The notes beneath the pieces are model-generated. The model saw only the letters and a program-made list of their open reading frames with translations. It searched no databases and was not told where the DNA came from. Positions 26,844-36,545 of a stretch of DNA of 64,000 nucleotides are shown here, piece by piece. Made by a program: the position numbers and the translations under genes. How positions within the stretch are numbered: the stretch's first letter is position 1; each line of letters starts with the position of its first letter. The stretch is taken from assembly GCF_010993965.1 (NCBI RefSeq), contig NZ_WIXM01000003.1, forward strand, positions 209,217 through 273,216. The letters are read 5' to 3'. Source of the DNA: Gracilibacillus sp. YIM 98692. GTDB taxonomy: Bacteria > Bacillota > Bacilli > Bacillales > Amphibacillaceae.

Positions 26844-27980
26844 TTATTTTTGAGCCTTGTCTAAGGCTTTTTCCATTGTTTGTATAATATCAGACACATC
26901 TTCGATACCAACAGATATTCGAACCAACCCTTTCGTAATGCCTAATTCATCCTGAGTTTCTTTTGGCAATGCTCGGTGTGAAGTGCCAATTGGATAGGAT
27001 ACTGTTGTTTCAACGCCTGCTAAAGTTGCCACAATTTTAATCCAATCTAAGGATTCAAAAAAGATTTCCTCATCCGCTTTACCTGTTATATCTATAGTTA
27101 CGATGGCACCATTTCCTTTTTCTGAAACATATGTTGGATAATACACTTTATCAACACCAGGATGTTTGCTCATAGCTTGGGCAAGCTGCTCTGCATTTTT
27201 TACATGACGCTCCATACGAACACTTAATGTTTTTAATCCACGTACTGTTAACCATGCCTCAAACGGGCTTAGATTGGCACCCAAATTGACACATTTCTTT
27301 CTAGCAACTTCAATTAACTCTTCATCTCCTGAAAGTGCACCTGCAGTGATATCACTATGTCCACCTAGATATTTGGTTGCACTATGTACCACTAGATTTG
27401 CACCCTTATCATAAGGCTGTACTAAATATGGTGTAGCAAATGTATTATCTATCATTAATTTTAACTGATGCTTTTTTGCAACTTGCGCAACACGATCTAA
27501 ATCCTCCACACGGAGCAAAGGATTCGTGATCGATTCTGTATACAATAACACCGTATTATCTTTCATGTGAGATTCAATATCCTGTTCAAATGGAATAAAA
27601 CTTACCTCAATCCCAAAGTCCGTCAGTTCATTTGCTAAAAGCTCATATGTTCCGCCATATAAATCAGTGGAAGCTAACACATGGTCTCCTGCTTTTGCTA
27701 CAGATAAAATACCAACCATAATAGCTGATAATCCTGAAGAAGTAGCGATGCCATCAGGTGCGCTTTCTAATTGCGCCACAGCTCGGCCTAATTCATCCGT
27801 GTTGGGATTACCAGTTCTTGTATATAGATAATCTCGATCTCCAGTGAAAAAGTTTTCTATATCCTGTAAATTTTTAAATGTAAAGGCTGATGTTTGATGA
27901 ATTGGTGTTACTTTAGCAGGAATCCCTTCTGTTCTTTTCATTGTTACATGTACAGACTTTGTGTCAAATTGATGTCCCAT
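26844..27980 (-). CDS. Trans-sulfuration PLP enzyme (cystathionine gamma-lyase/synthase or methionine gamma-lyase type)
   Basis: Cys/Met metabolism PLP-dependent family, 378 residues. PLP-binding lysine in VVHSATKYLGGHSD; the tyrosine motif YTRTGNPNTDELG and the DNTFATPYLVQPYDKGA region are typical. Reaction cannot be fixed from sequence alone. No S-box (SAM) riboswitch or T-box was found in the 150 bases upstream, which argues against a methionine-biosynthesis metI role. RBS AAGGAAGAGG. Confidence 0.85.
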   Translation of the reverse strand: MGHQFDTKSVHVTMKRTEGIPAKVTPIHQTSAFTFKNLQDIENFFTGDRDYLYTRTGNPNTDELGRAVAQLESAPDGIATSSGLSAIMVGILSVAKAGDHVLASTDLYGGTYELLANELTDFGIEVSFIPFEQDIESHMKDNTVLLYTESITNPLLRVEDLDRVAQVAKKHQLKLMIDNTFATPYLVQPYDKGANLVVHSATKYLGGHSDITAGALSGDEELIEVARKKCVNLGANLSPFEAWLTVRGLKTLSVRMERHVKNAEQLAQAMSKHPGVDKVYYPTYVSEKGNGAIVTIDITGKADEEIFFESLDWIKIVATLAGVETTVSYPIGTSHRALPKETQDELGITKGLVRISVGIEDVSDIIQTMEKALDKAQK

Positions 27981-28130
27981 AATCCTCTTCCTTTCTTCCC
28001 TTTACCTTTTATATCTATTTCTATCGGCAATTTCTACATTAATTCTACTTTAACGTAAACTTCTACATTTTCCAACTGTGAAATATAAAAAATATAGATA
28101 AGCTGCAATGTGATAAATGTATTCGACTTA

Positions 28131-29135
28131 TTACGCAAAGCGATAATAAACTAAAATAAATGTTGCCAGAACAAAGATAAAGTTTAGAAAAACAAAGATA
28201 AACTGATCTATTTTCGTTTTATGCATTTTAATCGGCGGATGGTAGAAAGAGACTCCTTCAATAATAAATAATAGTAATACAATATGAATCATAGCATGGC
28301 CAATGATTTCAGTCATACCGAATAATAAACTGGTCATAATAAAAATGACAGTAACAACTAGTCCTAAGATACGATTTAATATTCCTACGACAAGTAAGTA
28401 GCCGACAACAAATTCGACAAAAGCGGCCATGACAATAAAGGTTTCCGGATCAAAACCAAATGTCGGTACGTGATGATTTATCACAATATCTAATGTCATG
28501 GAAGGATAAACCCACTTTTCAACGGCTACCCAACAAAGGCTCAGTCCTGTACCTAAATATAAAAACGGAAATCCCCAGCCTTCGTATTTTGACTTTCCAA
28601 TCAACAAAACAAATATAATAGCTAAATAAAACCCGTAATCCAACATATAAAACCAGCCGAAATCAGACCAAACCGTAATAAACAACCCAAGCATTAAGAC
28701 AGCAGCGACTTTCGTGGATATATGGTGTGGGATCAATAATCCTATAATAATCGCAATCATAACAGTCATTTGCCAAGTTGATGTTATTTCAAATTCTGGA
28801 GCAAACATAGAGCCTGACATCACTTGAATAATAAAAGCAAGAGCTGTTCCATATTTTAATATTTTACGTGAATACTTTCGAAACTTATTCAACCATTGAT
28901 CAAGATTTCTAGCATAAGGAATCTTTAAAAAATGATCCATTACTTGAGAAAGAATTGCTAAAACAATGGCAACGATGATGGCAAACACTATAAAAAAGGG
29001 AGATAAAATTTGTTCTATTGGAACTTTCTCCGGTTCTACTTCCGCAAACCATTTCACATGAGCGTACGCCGTCGCAGGCGCAGCAACTAACAAAGAAATA
29101 ATAAATGTGATAAAACCTTTTTTAAAAAGAAGCAT
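28131..29135 (-). CDS. DoxX-like polytopic membrane protein next to the qox operon
   Basis: Starts at ATG 29135 eight bases after AAAGGAG. N-terminal signal-like helix ending APATAYA, followed by HVKWFAEVEPEKV outside, then about eight or nine transmembrane helices (334 residues). The second half resembles DoxX/DoxD membrane proteins (GTGLSLCWVAVEKWVYPSM and MAAFVEFVVGYLLVVGI). It is separated from qoxD by a terminator and reads in the same direction. A role around the respiratory quinol oxidase is inference from position only. Confidence 0.7.
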   Translation of the reverse strand: MLLFKKGFITFIISLLVAAPATAYAHVKWFAEVEPEKVPIEQILSPFFIVFAIIVAIVLAILSQVMDHFLKIPYARNLDQWLNKFRKYSRKILKYGTALAFIIQVMSGSMFAPEFEITSTWQMTVMIAIIIGLLIPHHISTKVAAVLMLGLFITVWSDFGWFYMLDYGFYLAIIFVLLIGKSKYEGWGFPFLYLGTGLSLCWVAVEKWVYPSMTLDIVINHHVPTFGFDPETFIVMAAFVEFVVGYLLVVGILNRILGLVVTVIFIMTSLLFGMTEIIGHAMIHIVLLLFIIEGVSFYHPPIKMHKTKIDQFIFVFLNFIFVLATFILVYYRFA

Positions 29136-29213
29136 AAGCTTGTCTCCTTTATTCAACATACTACAATCACTATAACACAACACCAGTTACTCCTACGATA
29201 AAGGCTGTATCAT

Positions 29214-29254
29214 AAAAGGGCTGTACTCATCTATTGATAAGACAGCCCTTTTTA
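29214..29254 (-). terminator. Terminator of the qoxABCD operon
   Basis: AAAAGGGCTGT (29214-29224) with ACAGCCCTTTT (29242-29252), 11 pairs, loop of 17 bases, T-run on the minus strand. Confidence 0.88.
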
Positions 29255-29274
29255 TCATAATCTATTTTATGATA

Positions 29275-29580
29275 TTAATGCATAGCAGCATGGCCTGATG
29301 TTAGTACCCAAATAGATCCAAATACGATAACTAATGCTAAGAATATACTATAAACCATATTGACGACATTGATCATACCTTCTTTGCCTTCTGTTACGTG
29401 CATAAACATAAATAATTGAATAAGTGCCTGAAAGATAGCTAAAATACCTATCACCCATACAATCACTGTTTTAGAGAAATCAGTATTAAAAGCAACAAAA
29501 ACAGCAAGTAAAGTTAGTGCAATTGAAAGGACAAAACCAATCAGATGATTCCACGGAAAATGATTTGTTTTGGTACTCAT
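29275..29580 (-). CDS. qoxD: Quinol oxidase aa3 subunit IV
   Basis: 101 residues, three transmembrane helices, motif LFMFMHVTEGKEG typical of subunit IV of the haem-copper oxidase. Last gene of qoxABCD; its ATG follows the qoxC stop codon directly (no gap), showing coupling. Shorter than B. subtilis QoxD (about 124). Confidence 0.93.
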   Translation of the reverse strand: MSTKTNHFPWNHLIGFVLSIALTLLAVFVAFNTDFSKTVIVWVIGILAIFQALIQLFMFMHVTEGKEGMINVVNMVYSIFLALVIVFGSIWVLTSGHAAMH

Positions 29581-30183
29581 TTACATCACCATTCCTTTCA
29601 AATACACGAAGGTAAAAATAAAGATCCATACTACATCTAAGAAGTGCCAATAAAGACTAGCAATAAAAAATTTACTAGCGGTTTTTTCTGTAATGCCGCG
29701 TCTTGCTAATTGAATTAACAACAGACTTATCCAGAATATCCCGAAGGTTACGTGTGCCCCATGAGTTCCTAATAATGTGAAAAAGGCTGCGGTAAATCCA
29801 CTCGTTTGAATGGAAGCTCCTTCGTGCACATAATGAATAAATTCGTTAATTTCCATATATAAGAAGCCAGCACCTAATAATAATGTCACAATCGTCCAAA
29901 CCATTAACCCGGTTTTATGGTGACTTCTCATCGAATGAATCGCTAATCCACACGTAAAACTACTCGTTAAAAGCAAGAAGGTTTCAATTAAGACATCTTT
30001 TAAGATAAAGATATCTTGACCAGTAGGCCCTCCTGCTGTGTTATGCTCGAGAACAAAATAAGAAGCAAATAGTGTGGAGAAAAGGACAATTTCAGCACCT
30101 AAGAAAACCCAAAACCCTAGTATATTCATTTGACTTTGTTGAGTTTTATATTCTAATGGCATATTATTTGCATGTGAAGTCAT
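29581..30183 (-). CDS. qoxC: Quinol oxidase aa3 subunit III
   Basis: 200 residues, five transmembrane helices. Subunit III motifs: GFWVFLGAEIVLFSTLFASY at the N-terminus, LGTHGAHVTFGIFW, and YWHFLDVVWIFIF near the C-terminus. Its ATG overlaps the qoxB stop codon as ATGA (4 bases). Confidence 0.95.
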   Translation of the reverse strand: MTSHANNMPLEYKTQQSQMNILGFWVFLGAEIVLFSTLFASYFVLEHNTAGGPTGQDIFILKDVLIETFLLLTSSFTCGLAIHSMRSHHKTGLMVWTIVTLLLGAGFLYMEINEFIHYVHEGASIQTSGFTAAFFTLLGTHGAHVTFGIFWISLLLIQLARRGITEKTASKFFIASLYWHFLDVVWIFIFTFVYLKGMVM

Positions 30184-32126
30184 TGTAAATCACCTCTCCA
30201 CTCTCGCTCTTCATCGGCTAATTCTTCAACAGAAATATGATAGCCGTCATCATAATCAAAGCTGTTCGCAACTAACCCTACAACAATACCGATTGATGCA
30301 AGAATTGCGAGTGTAAACCATTCAAACACTAGGAAAAATCCAACTACACCAAAAACAACTGCTAAAAAGATAGGTGTCCAAGAATTGCTCGGCATGTGTA
30401 CTGGCTTTAAGTCTGATTTTTTCAACCCTGTATTCCCCTCTTTTTTCATATACCAATAGGCATCTAAACGATCTACCTCTGGTACTTTTGCAAAATTATA
30501 ATGTGGTGCAGGAGAAGCAGTAGCCCACTCTAATGTACGGCCATTCCATGGATCATTTCCTACATCGCGTGATGCATATCGAAAGCTCCAGTAAATGTTA
30601 TAGCAAAGTGCAGCAAAACCTGCTGCTAGAATGATTGAACCAATAGCTGAAAAACCTAACCATCCAGCCCATCCTGTGCTCGCTGAATAAGTGTACATAC
30701 GACGAGACATGCCATCTAAACCAACAAAGAACATTGGCATAAACGTCATATTAAATCCAATGACAAATAACCAGAAATGCCATTTTCCAATTTTTTCATT
30801 CAATTTAAATCCAAACATCTTTGGCCACCAGTAATAAAGACCAGCAAATACTGCAAATACAACACCTGGAATTAAAACATAGTGGAAGTGTGCCACTAAG
30901 AACATTGTGTTGTGATATTGATAATCAGCAGCTGCCATTGCAAGCATGACACCTGTTACACCACCAATCGTAAAACAAGGAATAAATGCTAATGACCATA
31001 GCATCGCAGTAGAAAATTCGATTCTACCTTTTCGTAACGTGAACAGCCAGTTAAAAATCTTCACCCCAGTAGGGATCGCAATCATCATAGTTGTTAATGA
31101 GAAAATAGAGTTAACTGCTGCACTATTTCCCATTGTATAGAAATGGTGTACCCAAACAAGCATACTTAAAAAGGCAATACCAGCAACAGCATACACCATG
31201 GATTTGTAACCATACAGATTTTTTCTTGCAAACGTAGCAATAACCTCTGAAAACATCCCGAATGCTGGTAAAACTACAATGTATACTTCTGGGTGTCCCC
31301 AAAGCCAGAATAGATTTAACCAAAGCATTGGATCTCCACCGTTTGCAACGGTAAAGAAATGTGTACCAAATAATCGATCTAATGTCATATAAGCTAAAGC
31401 AACCGTGAAAATTGGAAATGCTGCCACAATGATAATAGAAGTAATAAATGTCGACCAAACAAATATAGGTAATCTCATCCAAGTCATGCCTGGTGCACGC
31501 ATTTTAATAATCGTCACAACGAAGTTAATCCCTGTTGCTAATGTGCCGATACCGGCAATTTGTAAAGCTATGGCATAATAGTTGTTTCCAACCCCTGGGG
31601 TAAATTCCTTACCTGCTAGCGGAAAGTAAGAAGTCCATCCAGCATCAGGGGATCCACCAATGACAAATGAAACGTTAAATAGCATAGCTCCTGCAAAAAA
31701 CAGCCAAAAGCTTAATGCGTTTAATTTAGGAAACGCAACATCACGAGCTCCAATTTGCAATGGAATCACAACATTCATTAAACCAATTAATAACGGCATC
31801 GCCATAAACAAAATCATTATGACACCATGTGTCGTAAAGATTTCATCATAGTGCTGTGCATCTAAAAATTCTAATTCTGGTCTAGAGGTTTGTGCTTTCA
31901 TTAAGAGACCATCTACTCCACCTCTAAAGAACATTAAGACTCCAGAAATAATGTACATAATACCGATTTTTTTATGGTCAACCGTTGTAAACCATTCATT
32001 CCACAACCATTTCCATCGTTTCAAATACGTAATCAGTGCAATAAGCCCGATCATGGTTAATCCTATAGCAATTTGAGATGCTAAGATCAACGGATCACCT
32101 GTTACGAAAAATTCATCTAATGACAT
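30180..32126 (-). CDS. qoxB: Quinol oxidase aa3 subunit I (catalytic)
   Basis: Haem-copper subunit with the haem a / haem a3-CuB centre; oxidises menaquinol and reduces oxygen, pumping protons. About 648 residues. Haem a ligand in FTTHGVIMI; WGHPEVYIVVLPAFG has the CuB His and the crosslinked Tyr; VWVHHFYTMG has the two further CuB His; AHFHYVLIPG has the a3 and a ligands. Start ATG 32126 follows GAGGTGG; the upstream GTG codons are less well placed. Confidence 0.97.
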   Translation of the reverse strand: MSLDEFFVTGDPLILASQIAIGLTMIGLIALITYLKRWKWLWNEWFTTVDHKKIGIMYIISGVLMFFRGGVDGLLMKAQTSRPELEFLDAQHYDEIFTTHGVIMILFMAMPLLIGLMNVVIPLQIGARDVAFPKLNALSFWLFFAGAMLFNVSFVIGGSPDAGWTSYFPLAGKEFTPGVGNNYYAIALQIAGIGTLATGINFVVTIIKMRAPGMTWMRLPIFVWSTFITSIIIVAAFPIFTVALAYMTLDRLFGTHFFTVANGGDPMLWLNLFWLWGHPEVYIVVLPAFGMFSEVIATFARKNLYGYKSMVYAVAGIAFLSMLVWVHHFYTMGNSAAVNSIFSLTTMMIAIPTGVKIFNWLFTLRKGRIEFSTAMLWSLAFIPCFTIGGVTGVMLAMAAADYQYHNTMFLVAHFHYVLIPGVVFAVFAGLYYWWPKMFGFKLNEKIGKWHFWLFVIGFNMTFMPMFFVGLDGMSRRMYTYSASTGWAGWLGFSAIGSIILAAGFAALCYNIYWSFRYASRDVGNDPWNGRTLEWATASPAPHYNFAKVPEVDRLDAYWYMKKEGNTGLKKSDLKPVHMPSNSWTPIFLAVVFGVVGFFLVFEWFTLAILASIGIVVGLVANSFDYDDGYHISVEELADEEREWRGDLQ

Positions 32127-32143
32127 GTTCGTCACCACCTCTT

Positions 32144-33130
32144 TTAATGATGTGCATGATCTTCTGATTGAGAAGGTTCTGTTTTTGTTTGATCTTCGTT
32201 AGAATCTGTTTCTTCTTCCGATTTCTCATCATGACCTTCATGATCTTCATGACCGTGTGAAATACGATAAAGCTCTGGATTAAGATACTTTTCTGAACCA
32301 CCATGAGCATGATCGATCCACTCTAAATGTGTATTGTTAAATGTCATACGACCAATAACAGTAGGTTCTAAAATTTCGCTATACTTTTCCTCAGTTAATG
32401 TATTAGCTGTATCATGAACTTCTTGAACCCAGTCGTTAAAATCATCTTGTGATAATGCTTGCACCTCAAAGTCCATATGTGCATAACCTTTACCGTTAAA
32501 ACTTGTATTTCTTCCGTAGTAAGAACCTGGCCTATCCGCAACTAAAAATAGATTTGTCTGCATATTAGCCATCGTATATTTTTGGCCGCCAAGCTCTGGC
32601 ACCCAAAACGACTGCATCGTACCTGCAGATGTCATTTTAAATTGAACGGGGTGATCAGCTGGAATATTGAGATAGTTCACTGTTTCAATATCTTGATCTG
32701 GATAACTGAAAATCCATTTCCAATCAGCTGATGTTACATGGATCACAAGCGGTTCTTCCTCTTCATATCCTTGCGGAACATCCTCTACTTCATAAATGGT
32801 TTTCGTTGTTGGAATCATTAATGCAATCACAATAATGACAGGAATCGTAAACCAAATGATTTCTAATAGGTGATTACCTTTTTCCTCTTCAGGCTCAAAG
32901 TTCCCATCATCTGATCGTGCACGATACTTCCACACAATATAACCAAATAGTGCGAATACCACGATTACGATCACTAACATAAAAATAATAGAAAAAATAA
33001 TTAAATCCGTTAAACTTCTAGCTACTGGCCCTTTAGGATCAAACACAATTAAATTAGACTCACAACCAGCTAGCAAGAAAGGAATGGTTAACATCACTAA
33101 CCAACCAAAGAGCTTTTTAAATCCCTTCAT
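32144..33130 (-). CDS. qoxA: Quinol oxidase aa3 subunit II
   Basis: Lipoprotein subunit II: lipobox LLAGC (Cys23), two transmembrane helices, then a cupredoxin domain that lacks the CuA cysteine pair (no Cys in the WVPELGGQKYTMANMQTN region). That loss marks a quinol oxidase, not a cytochrome c oxidase. The C-terminal tail of about 45 residues is rich in His, Asp and Glu (HGHEDHEGHDEKSEEE...DHAHH). Start chosen at 33130 to give a normal signal sequence. First gene of qoxABCD, divergent from the two-component system. Confidence 0.95.
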   Translation of the reverse strand: MKGFKKLFGWLVMLTIPFLLAGCESNLIVFDPKGPVARSLTDLIIFSIIFMLVIVIVVFALFGYIVWKYRARSDDGNFEPEEEKGNHLLEIIWFTIPVIIVIALMIPTTKTIYEVEDVPQGYEEEEPLVIHVTSADWKWIFSYPDQDIETVNYLNIPADHPVQFKMTSAGTMQSFWVPELGGQKYTMANMQTNLFLVADRPGSYYGRNTSFNGKGYAHMDFEVQALSQDDFNDWVQEVHDTANTLTEEKYSEILEPTVIGRMTFNNTHLEWIDHAHGGSEKYLNPELYRISHGHEDHEGHDEKSEEETDSNEDQTKTEPSQSEDHAHH

Positions 33131-33265
33131 ACTCCATGCCCCTTTCACACATGTAAACAACAAATTTATTTTGGAGAACTTTATCTAGTTTTCATTTTGG
33201 CATGCAATTATGATGAAATTATGATGAAAGAAAGAATGTCATAAATTGTTCAAAAAGTGATACGC

Positions 33266-33290
33266 TTCACATACTTTCACATGCTCACAA
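33266..33290 (-). promoter_or_regulatory. Clustered TGTGA direct repeats between qoxA and the response regulator
   Basis: On the minus strand, TGTGA occurs three times (complement at 33267-33271, 33277-33281, 33285-33289), spaced 10 and 8 bases, followed by GTGAAGCGTATCAC. Direct repeats with about one helical turn spacing are usual for OmpR-family regulators, and ResD boxes contain TTGTGAA. Binding is inference. Confidence 0.35.
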
Positions 33291-33358
33291 GATTTTACTA
33301 ATTTGAAAATTTTCTATACTATTTGAGATAAGGATAAATAATTACAAATGAGAGTGAT

Positions 33359-34072
33359 ATGATGGAAAGAAAAACAATTTTAATTGTCGATGATGAAGTA
33401 CAGATGCGCATGATGTTGAAACTTCATTTACGACAATCATTTGATGTGTTAGAGGCAAAGCATGGAAAAGAAGCCTTAGAAGTTACAAATCAAAATAAAA
33501 TCGATCTTATTTTATTAGATATTATGATGCCAGAACTGGATGGAATGGAAGCATGTAAACAATTAAAAAAAGCACATCCTAAGATTCCCATCATTTTATT
33601 GACTGCGTTAAATAATACCTCTCAAAAAGTCGAAGGATTAACAATAGGAGCGGATGATTACATCGTTAAACCGTTTGAGCCCGAAGAACTGCTTGCACGT
33701 ATTCAAGTTCAATTCAGACACATTCAACAACATACCAAGCAAACTAATGAAGCCATTTTAAACTTCTCAGAATGGTCGATTGACGATGTCTCTAGAACGG
33801 TTTTAGTACATGGAAAAGAATTGAAGTATAGCCCGAAAGAATTTGACTTGCTGTATTTGTTAGCTTCCAATCCAAATCGGGTATTTACGAGAGAACAATT
33901 ATTAGATTTGATTTGGGGTATGGACGAAGTAGTAGATATTCGTACAGTTGATTCTCATGTCCGTTATGTACGAGATAAATTAAAAAAGGCCGGATTAACG
34001 CATCAGCCAATTCAGACCGTGTGGGGAGTCGGATACAAATTTGTAATGGAGGATCAAGATGAGATTAAATAG
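33359..34072 (+). CDS. OmpR-family response regulator
   Basis: 237 residues. Receiver domain: acidic pocket DDE near residue 11, phosphoryl Asp in LILLDIMMPELDG, Lys in DYIVKPFEPEE. C-terminal winged helix: LKYSPKEFDLLYLLASNPNRVFTREQLL in two parts, then RTVDSHVRYVRDKL and VWGVGYKF. It overlaps the kinase gene by 14 bases. Two adjacent ATG codons (33359, 33362). The partner genes and the intergenic repeats suggest control of qox or envelope genes, but the signal is unknown. Confidence 0.92.
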   Translation: MMERKTILIVDDEVQMRMMLKLHLRQSFDVLEAKHGKEALEVTNQNKIDLILLDIMMPELDGMEACKQLKKAHPKIPIILLTALNNTSQKVEGLTIGADDYIVKPFEPEELLARIQVQFRHIQQHTKQTNEAILNFSEWSIDDVSRTVLVHGKELKYSPKEFDLLYLLASNPNRVFTREQLLDLIWGMDEVVDIRTVDSHVRYVRDKLKKAGLTHQPIQTVWGVGYKFVMEDQDEIK

Positions 34073-35444
34073 TGTCGTATTTAAATTAGGAGCAACCATT
34101 TTATTTCTCCAATTAATTATTTTAATTCCACTTGGATATATTATTTTGCAATTAATTTTAAATTATTCTTACAGTCAAACCGAAACACAATTAATTAATT
34201 TATCAAAAAAATATGCCACCGAAATTGAAGACCTTAGCGATACAGAAAACTTTACATTATTAGAACATCTCACCGATATGACGAGCACTAGTGCGTCTGT
34301 AGTCGATGCTGAAGGCAGTCCTATCATTCAAAAAAACTGGCATGAGGATATTACAAATGAAGTATTATCAGAAAGCCAACAAGAACAAATTCAAGATGGG
34401 AAATCCGTTGTTGAGGAGTATACTTATCATGGTGCTACTTATCTAAAAGTAGCGCAACCAATCCAAATAGAAAATCAACCAAATGCAAGTGTTGTTCTCT
34501 TTTCTTCCTTTGGACTGATTAGCAGCTCGATCCACCAAATTATTATATTAGTGCTGCTAGCAAGTCTAGGAGCAGTTATCTTAGCAATAGGGTTTACATT
34601 TTTCATTTCAAAAAAATTAGGAGCCCCCATGATTGAAATGGAAAAGGCAGCTAAACAAATTGCCGAACGAAAAGATTTCTCGTCACGAGTGCATTATCAA
34701 GCAAATGATGAGATTGGATCCTTAGCTAAGGCTATTAATCACTTATCAACAACATTAGAAAGGTACCAAACAAATCGAAATGAATTCTTTTCTAATATTA
34801 CACATGAACTGAAAACACCCCTAACCTATGTAAAAGGGTATGCAAATGCGATAAGACATGAAATGTATCAGTCTGAAGATGAAAAAAATGAATTTTTAGA
34901 AATTATTGAGAATGAGACAGATCATATTAGTAATTTAATGGATGATTTAATGGACTTATCTAAAATTGAAGAAGGGAAAATCGATTTAAACTGTGAACAA
35001 GTAGATGCCAATCAGCTTGCCGAAGATATGGCAAGAAGAGCACAAATCAGGGCTTCCGAAAAAGGGTTAAACGTAGACATGATACCATCCTCTACTAATG
35101 CCTATTTGTATGCAGACAAAAGCAGGTTGGAGCAAATTTTAACAAACCTTGTCGAAAATGCGATTCGATATACAGAAAAAGGGGAAATTACCCTGCAAGT
35201 GAAAGATAAAAAAGGTGGAGTAGAACTAATCGTAAAAGATACTGGTATCGGTATAAAAAAAGAAGATATTCCTTATTTGTTTGAACGCTTTTATCGTGTC
35301 GATAAATCTAGATCTCGGGCAAACGGTGGTACAGGTCTTGGGCTTTCCATTGTCAAGCACCTCGTCGAATTACATGATGGAACGATTTCTGTTGACAGCG
35401 AATGGAATAAAGGAACGACTGTGTCCTTATATTTTCCGAAATAA
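34059..35444 (+). CDS. Sensor histidine kinase
   Basis: 461 residues. Two transmembrane helices (about 9-31 and 164-186) around a roughly 130-residue extracytoplasmic sensor with no known motif; HAMP domain after the second helix; HisKA with SNITHELKTPLTYVKGY (phosphorylated His); HATPase with N-box NLVENAIRY, DTGIGI (G1) and GGTGLGLSIV (G2). Cognate to the response regulator that it overlaps. Shorter and without PAS, so not a typical ResE. Confidence 0.93.
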   Translation: MRLNSVVFKLGATILFLQLIILIPLGYIILQLILNYSYSQTETQLINLSKKYATEIEDLSDTENFTLLEHLTDMTSTSASVVDAEGSPIIQKNWHEDITNEVLSESQQEQIQDGKSVVEEYTYHGATYLKVAQPIQIENQPNASVVLFSSFGLISSSIHQIIILVLLASLGAVILAIGFTFFISKKLGAPMIEMEKAAKQIAERKDFSSRVHYQANDEIGSLAKAINHLSTTLERYQTNRNEFFSNITHELKTPLTYVKGYANAIRHEMYQSEDEKNEFLEIIENETDHISNLMDDLMDLSKIEEGKIDLNCEQVDANQLAEDMARRAQIRASEKGLNVDMIPSSTNAYLYADKSRLEQILTNLVENAIRYTEKGEITLQVKDKKGGVELIVKDTGIGIKKEDIPYLFERFYRVDKSRSRANGGTGLGLSIVKHLVELHDGTISVDSEWNKGTTVSLYFPK

Positions 35445-35506
35445 TTGGAGAAAATATTTTTAATATAGGTAGAAATCGAATGAACCAATGGAAAGGACGT
35501 GAAATC

Positions 35507-36505
35507 ATGGAGTTACAATTAATAGAGATATATATTCCGCTTAATAAGCTGGAAACATTTCAAAAACGTATAGAAGATTTTCACGTCCTGGCTCAATGGA
35601 ATACCGAGATTTCAGAAGAAATGCAACATATTAAAATATTAATTAAAAAAAAATATACAGAAGAGATTTTGAATTTTTTGGAAGTGAATGGAAAAGATGA
35701 AGAAACACAAGCACTTGTATATAATATTTCAACTTATATTCCACAAATTGAAGCAAGTGAAGAGGAGAAACAAAAGGAAAAAAAGGAAGAACAAAAAGAG
35801 TATACAAGAGCAAGCAGACATGAATTATATAATGTGGTCCAAACTTCAAGCAAAGTAAACCCCAATTTTTTATGGTTGATTATATTATCAGCCATTGTCG
35901 CTACTGCAGGTATTGTAAAGGACAGTGCTGCGATTGTCATTGGTGCCATGGTCATCGCTCCATTAATTGGACCATTTACGGCACTAGCTTTTTCTGCCAC
36001 TCTAGGTGACTATAAGCTGATGAAACGATCTGTGATTACTTCCCTTATTGGCTTGGCGATTCCAATCTCCATTTCCGTACTATTTGGTTTATTATTTGAT
36101 TTACCTAACCAGAGTGACGAATTTTTAGCTCGAACAAATATAGAATTTATGGATATAGTGGTAGCTCTCGCTGCAGGAACTGCTGGTGCAATGTCGTTTG
36201 CCAAGCGAGTTTCAGAAGCTTTAGTCGGGGTAATGGTATCTGTTGCTTTACTTCCTCCAACCGTTGTTTTGGGGATGATGTTAGGTGATGGCCAGTGGGA
36301 ATCGTCTTTAACTCCTCTTATGCTTCTATGTGTTAATATTAGTGGTATTTTACTATCTGCTATTATTGTCTTTTGGACCAGTGGTATTCAGCCCATTAAG
36401 TGGAGAGAAATTCAAGAAGCCAACACTTCCAAAACGTATTCACTTGTTTTCATAAGTATTGTTATATTAATATTAGGTATCTTAATTTACATTACGAAAT
36501 TTTAG
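35507..36505 (+). CDS. DUF389 (TIGR00341) membrane protein
   Basis: About 332 residues: an N-terminal soluble domain with a ferredoxin-like pattern, a highly charged linker (EEEKQKEKKEEQKEYTRAS), and about six transmembrane helices with the family motif KDSAAIVIGAMVIAPLIGPF and GTAGAMSFAKRVSEALVGV. Start at ATG 35507 behind AAAGGACG; the first ATG of the frame is at 35480. Function of the family is unknown. It is downstream of the kinase gene by 62 bases and may be part of the same transcript. Confidence 0.85.
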   Translation: MELQLIEIYIPLNKLETFQKRIEDFHVLAQWNTEISEEMQHIKILIKKKYTEEILNFLEVNGKDEETQALVYNISTYIPQIEASEEEKQKEKKEEQKEYTRASRHELYNVVQTSSKVNPNFLWLIILSAIVATAGIVKDSAAIVIGAMVIAPLIGPFTALAFSATLGDYKLMKRSVITSLIGLAIPISISVLFGLLFDLPNQSDEFLARTNIEFMDIVVALAAGTAGAMSFAKRVSEALVGVMVSVALLPPTVVLGMMLGDGQWESSLTPLMLLCVNISGILLSAIIVFWTSGIQPIKWREIQEANTSKTYSLVFISIVILILGILIYITKF

Positions 36506-36545
36506 ATAACCTTTTATGGCATAAAGCTATCTTAACTATGCAAAA

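Noticed and set aside
27981..28130. Searched for a SAM (S-box) riboswitch before the trans-sulfuration gene
   Set aside because: Upstream sequence is AT-rich with no S-box core, no long terminator hairpin.
31123..31482. 119-codon open frame antisense-phase to qoxB
   Set aside because: Lies in another frame of the same strand inside qoxB; composition is that of a shadow frame.
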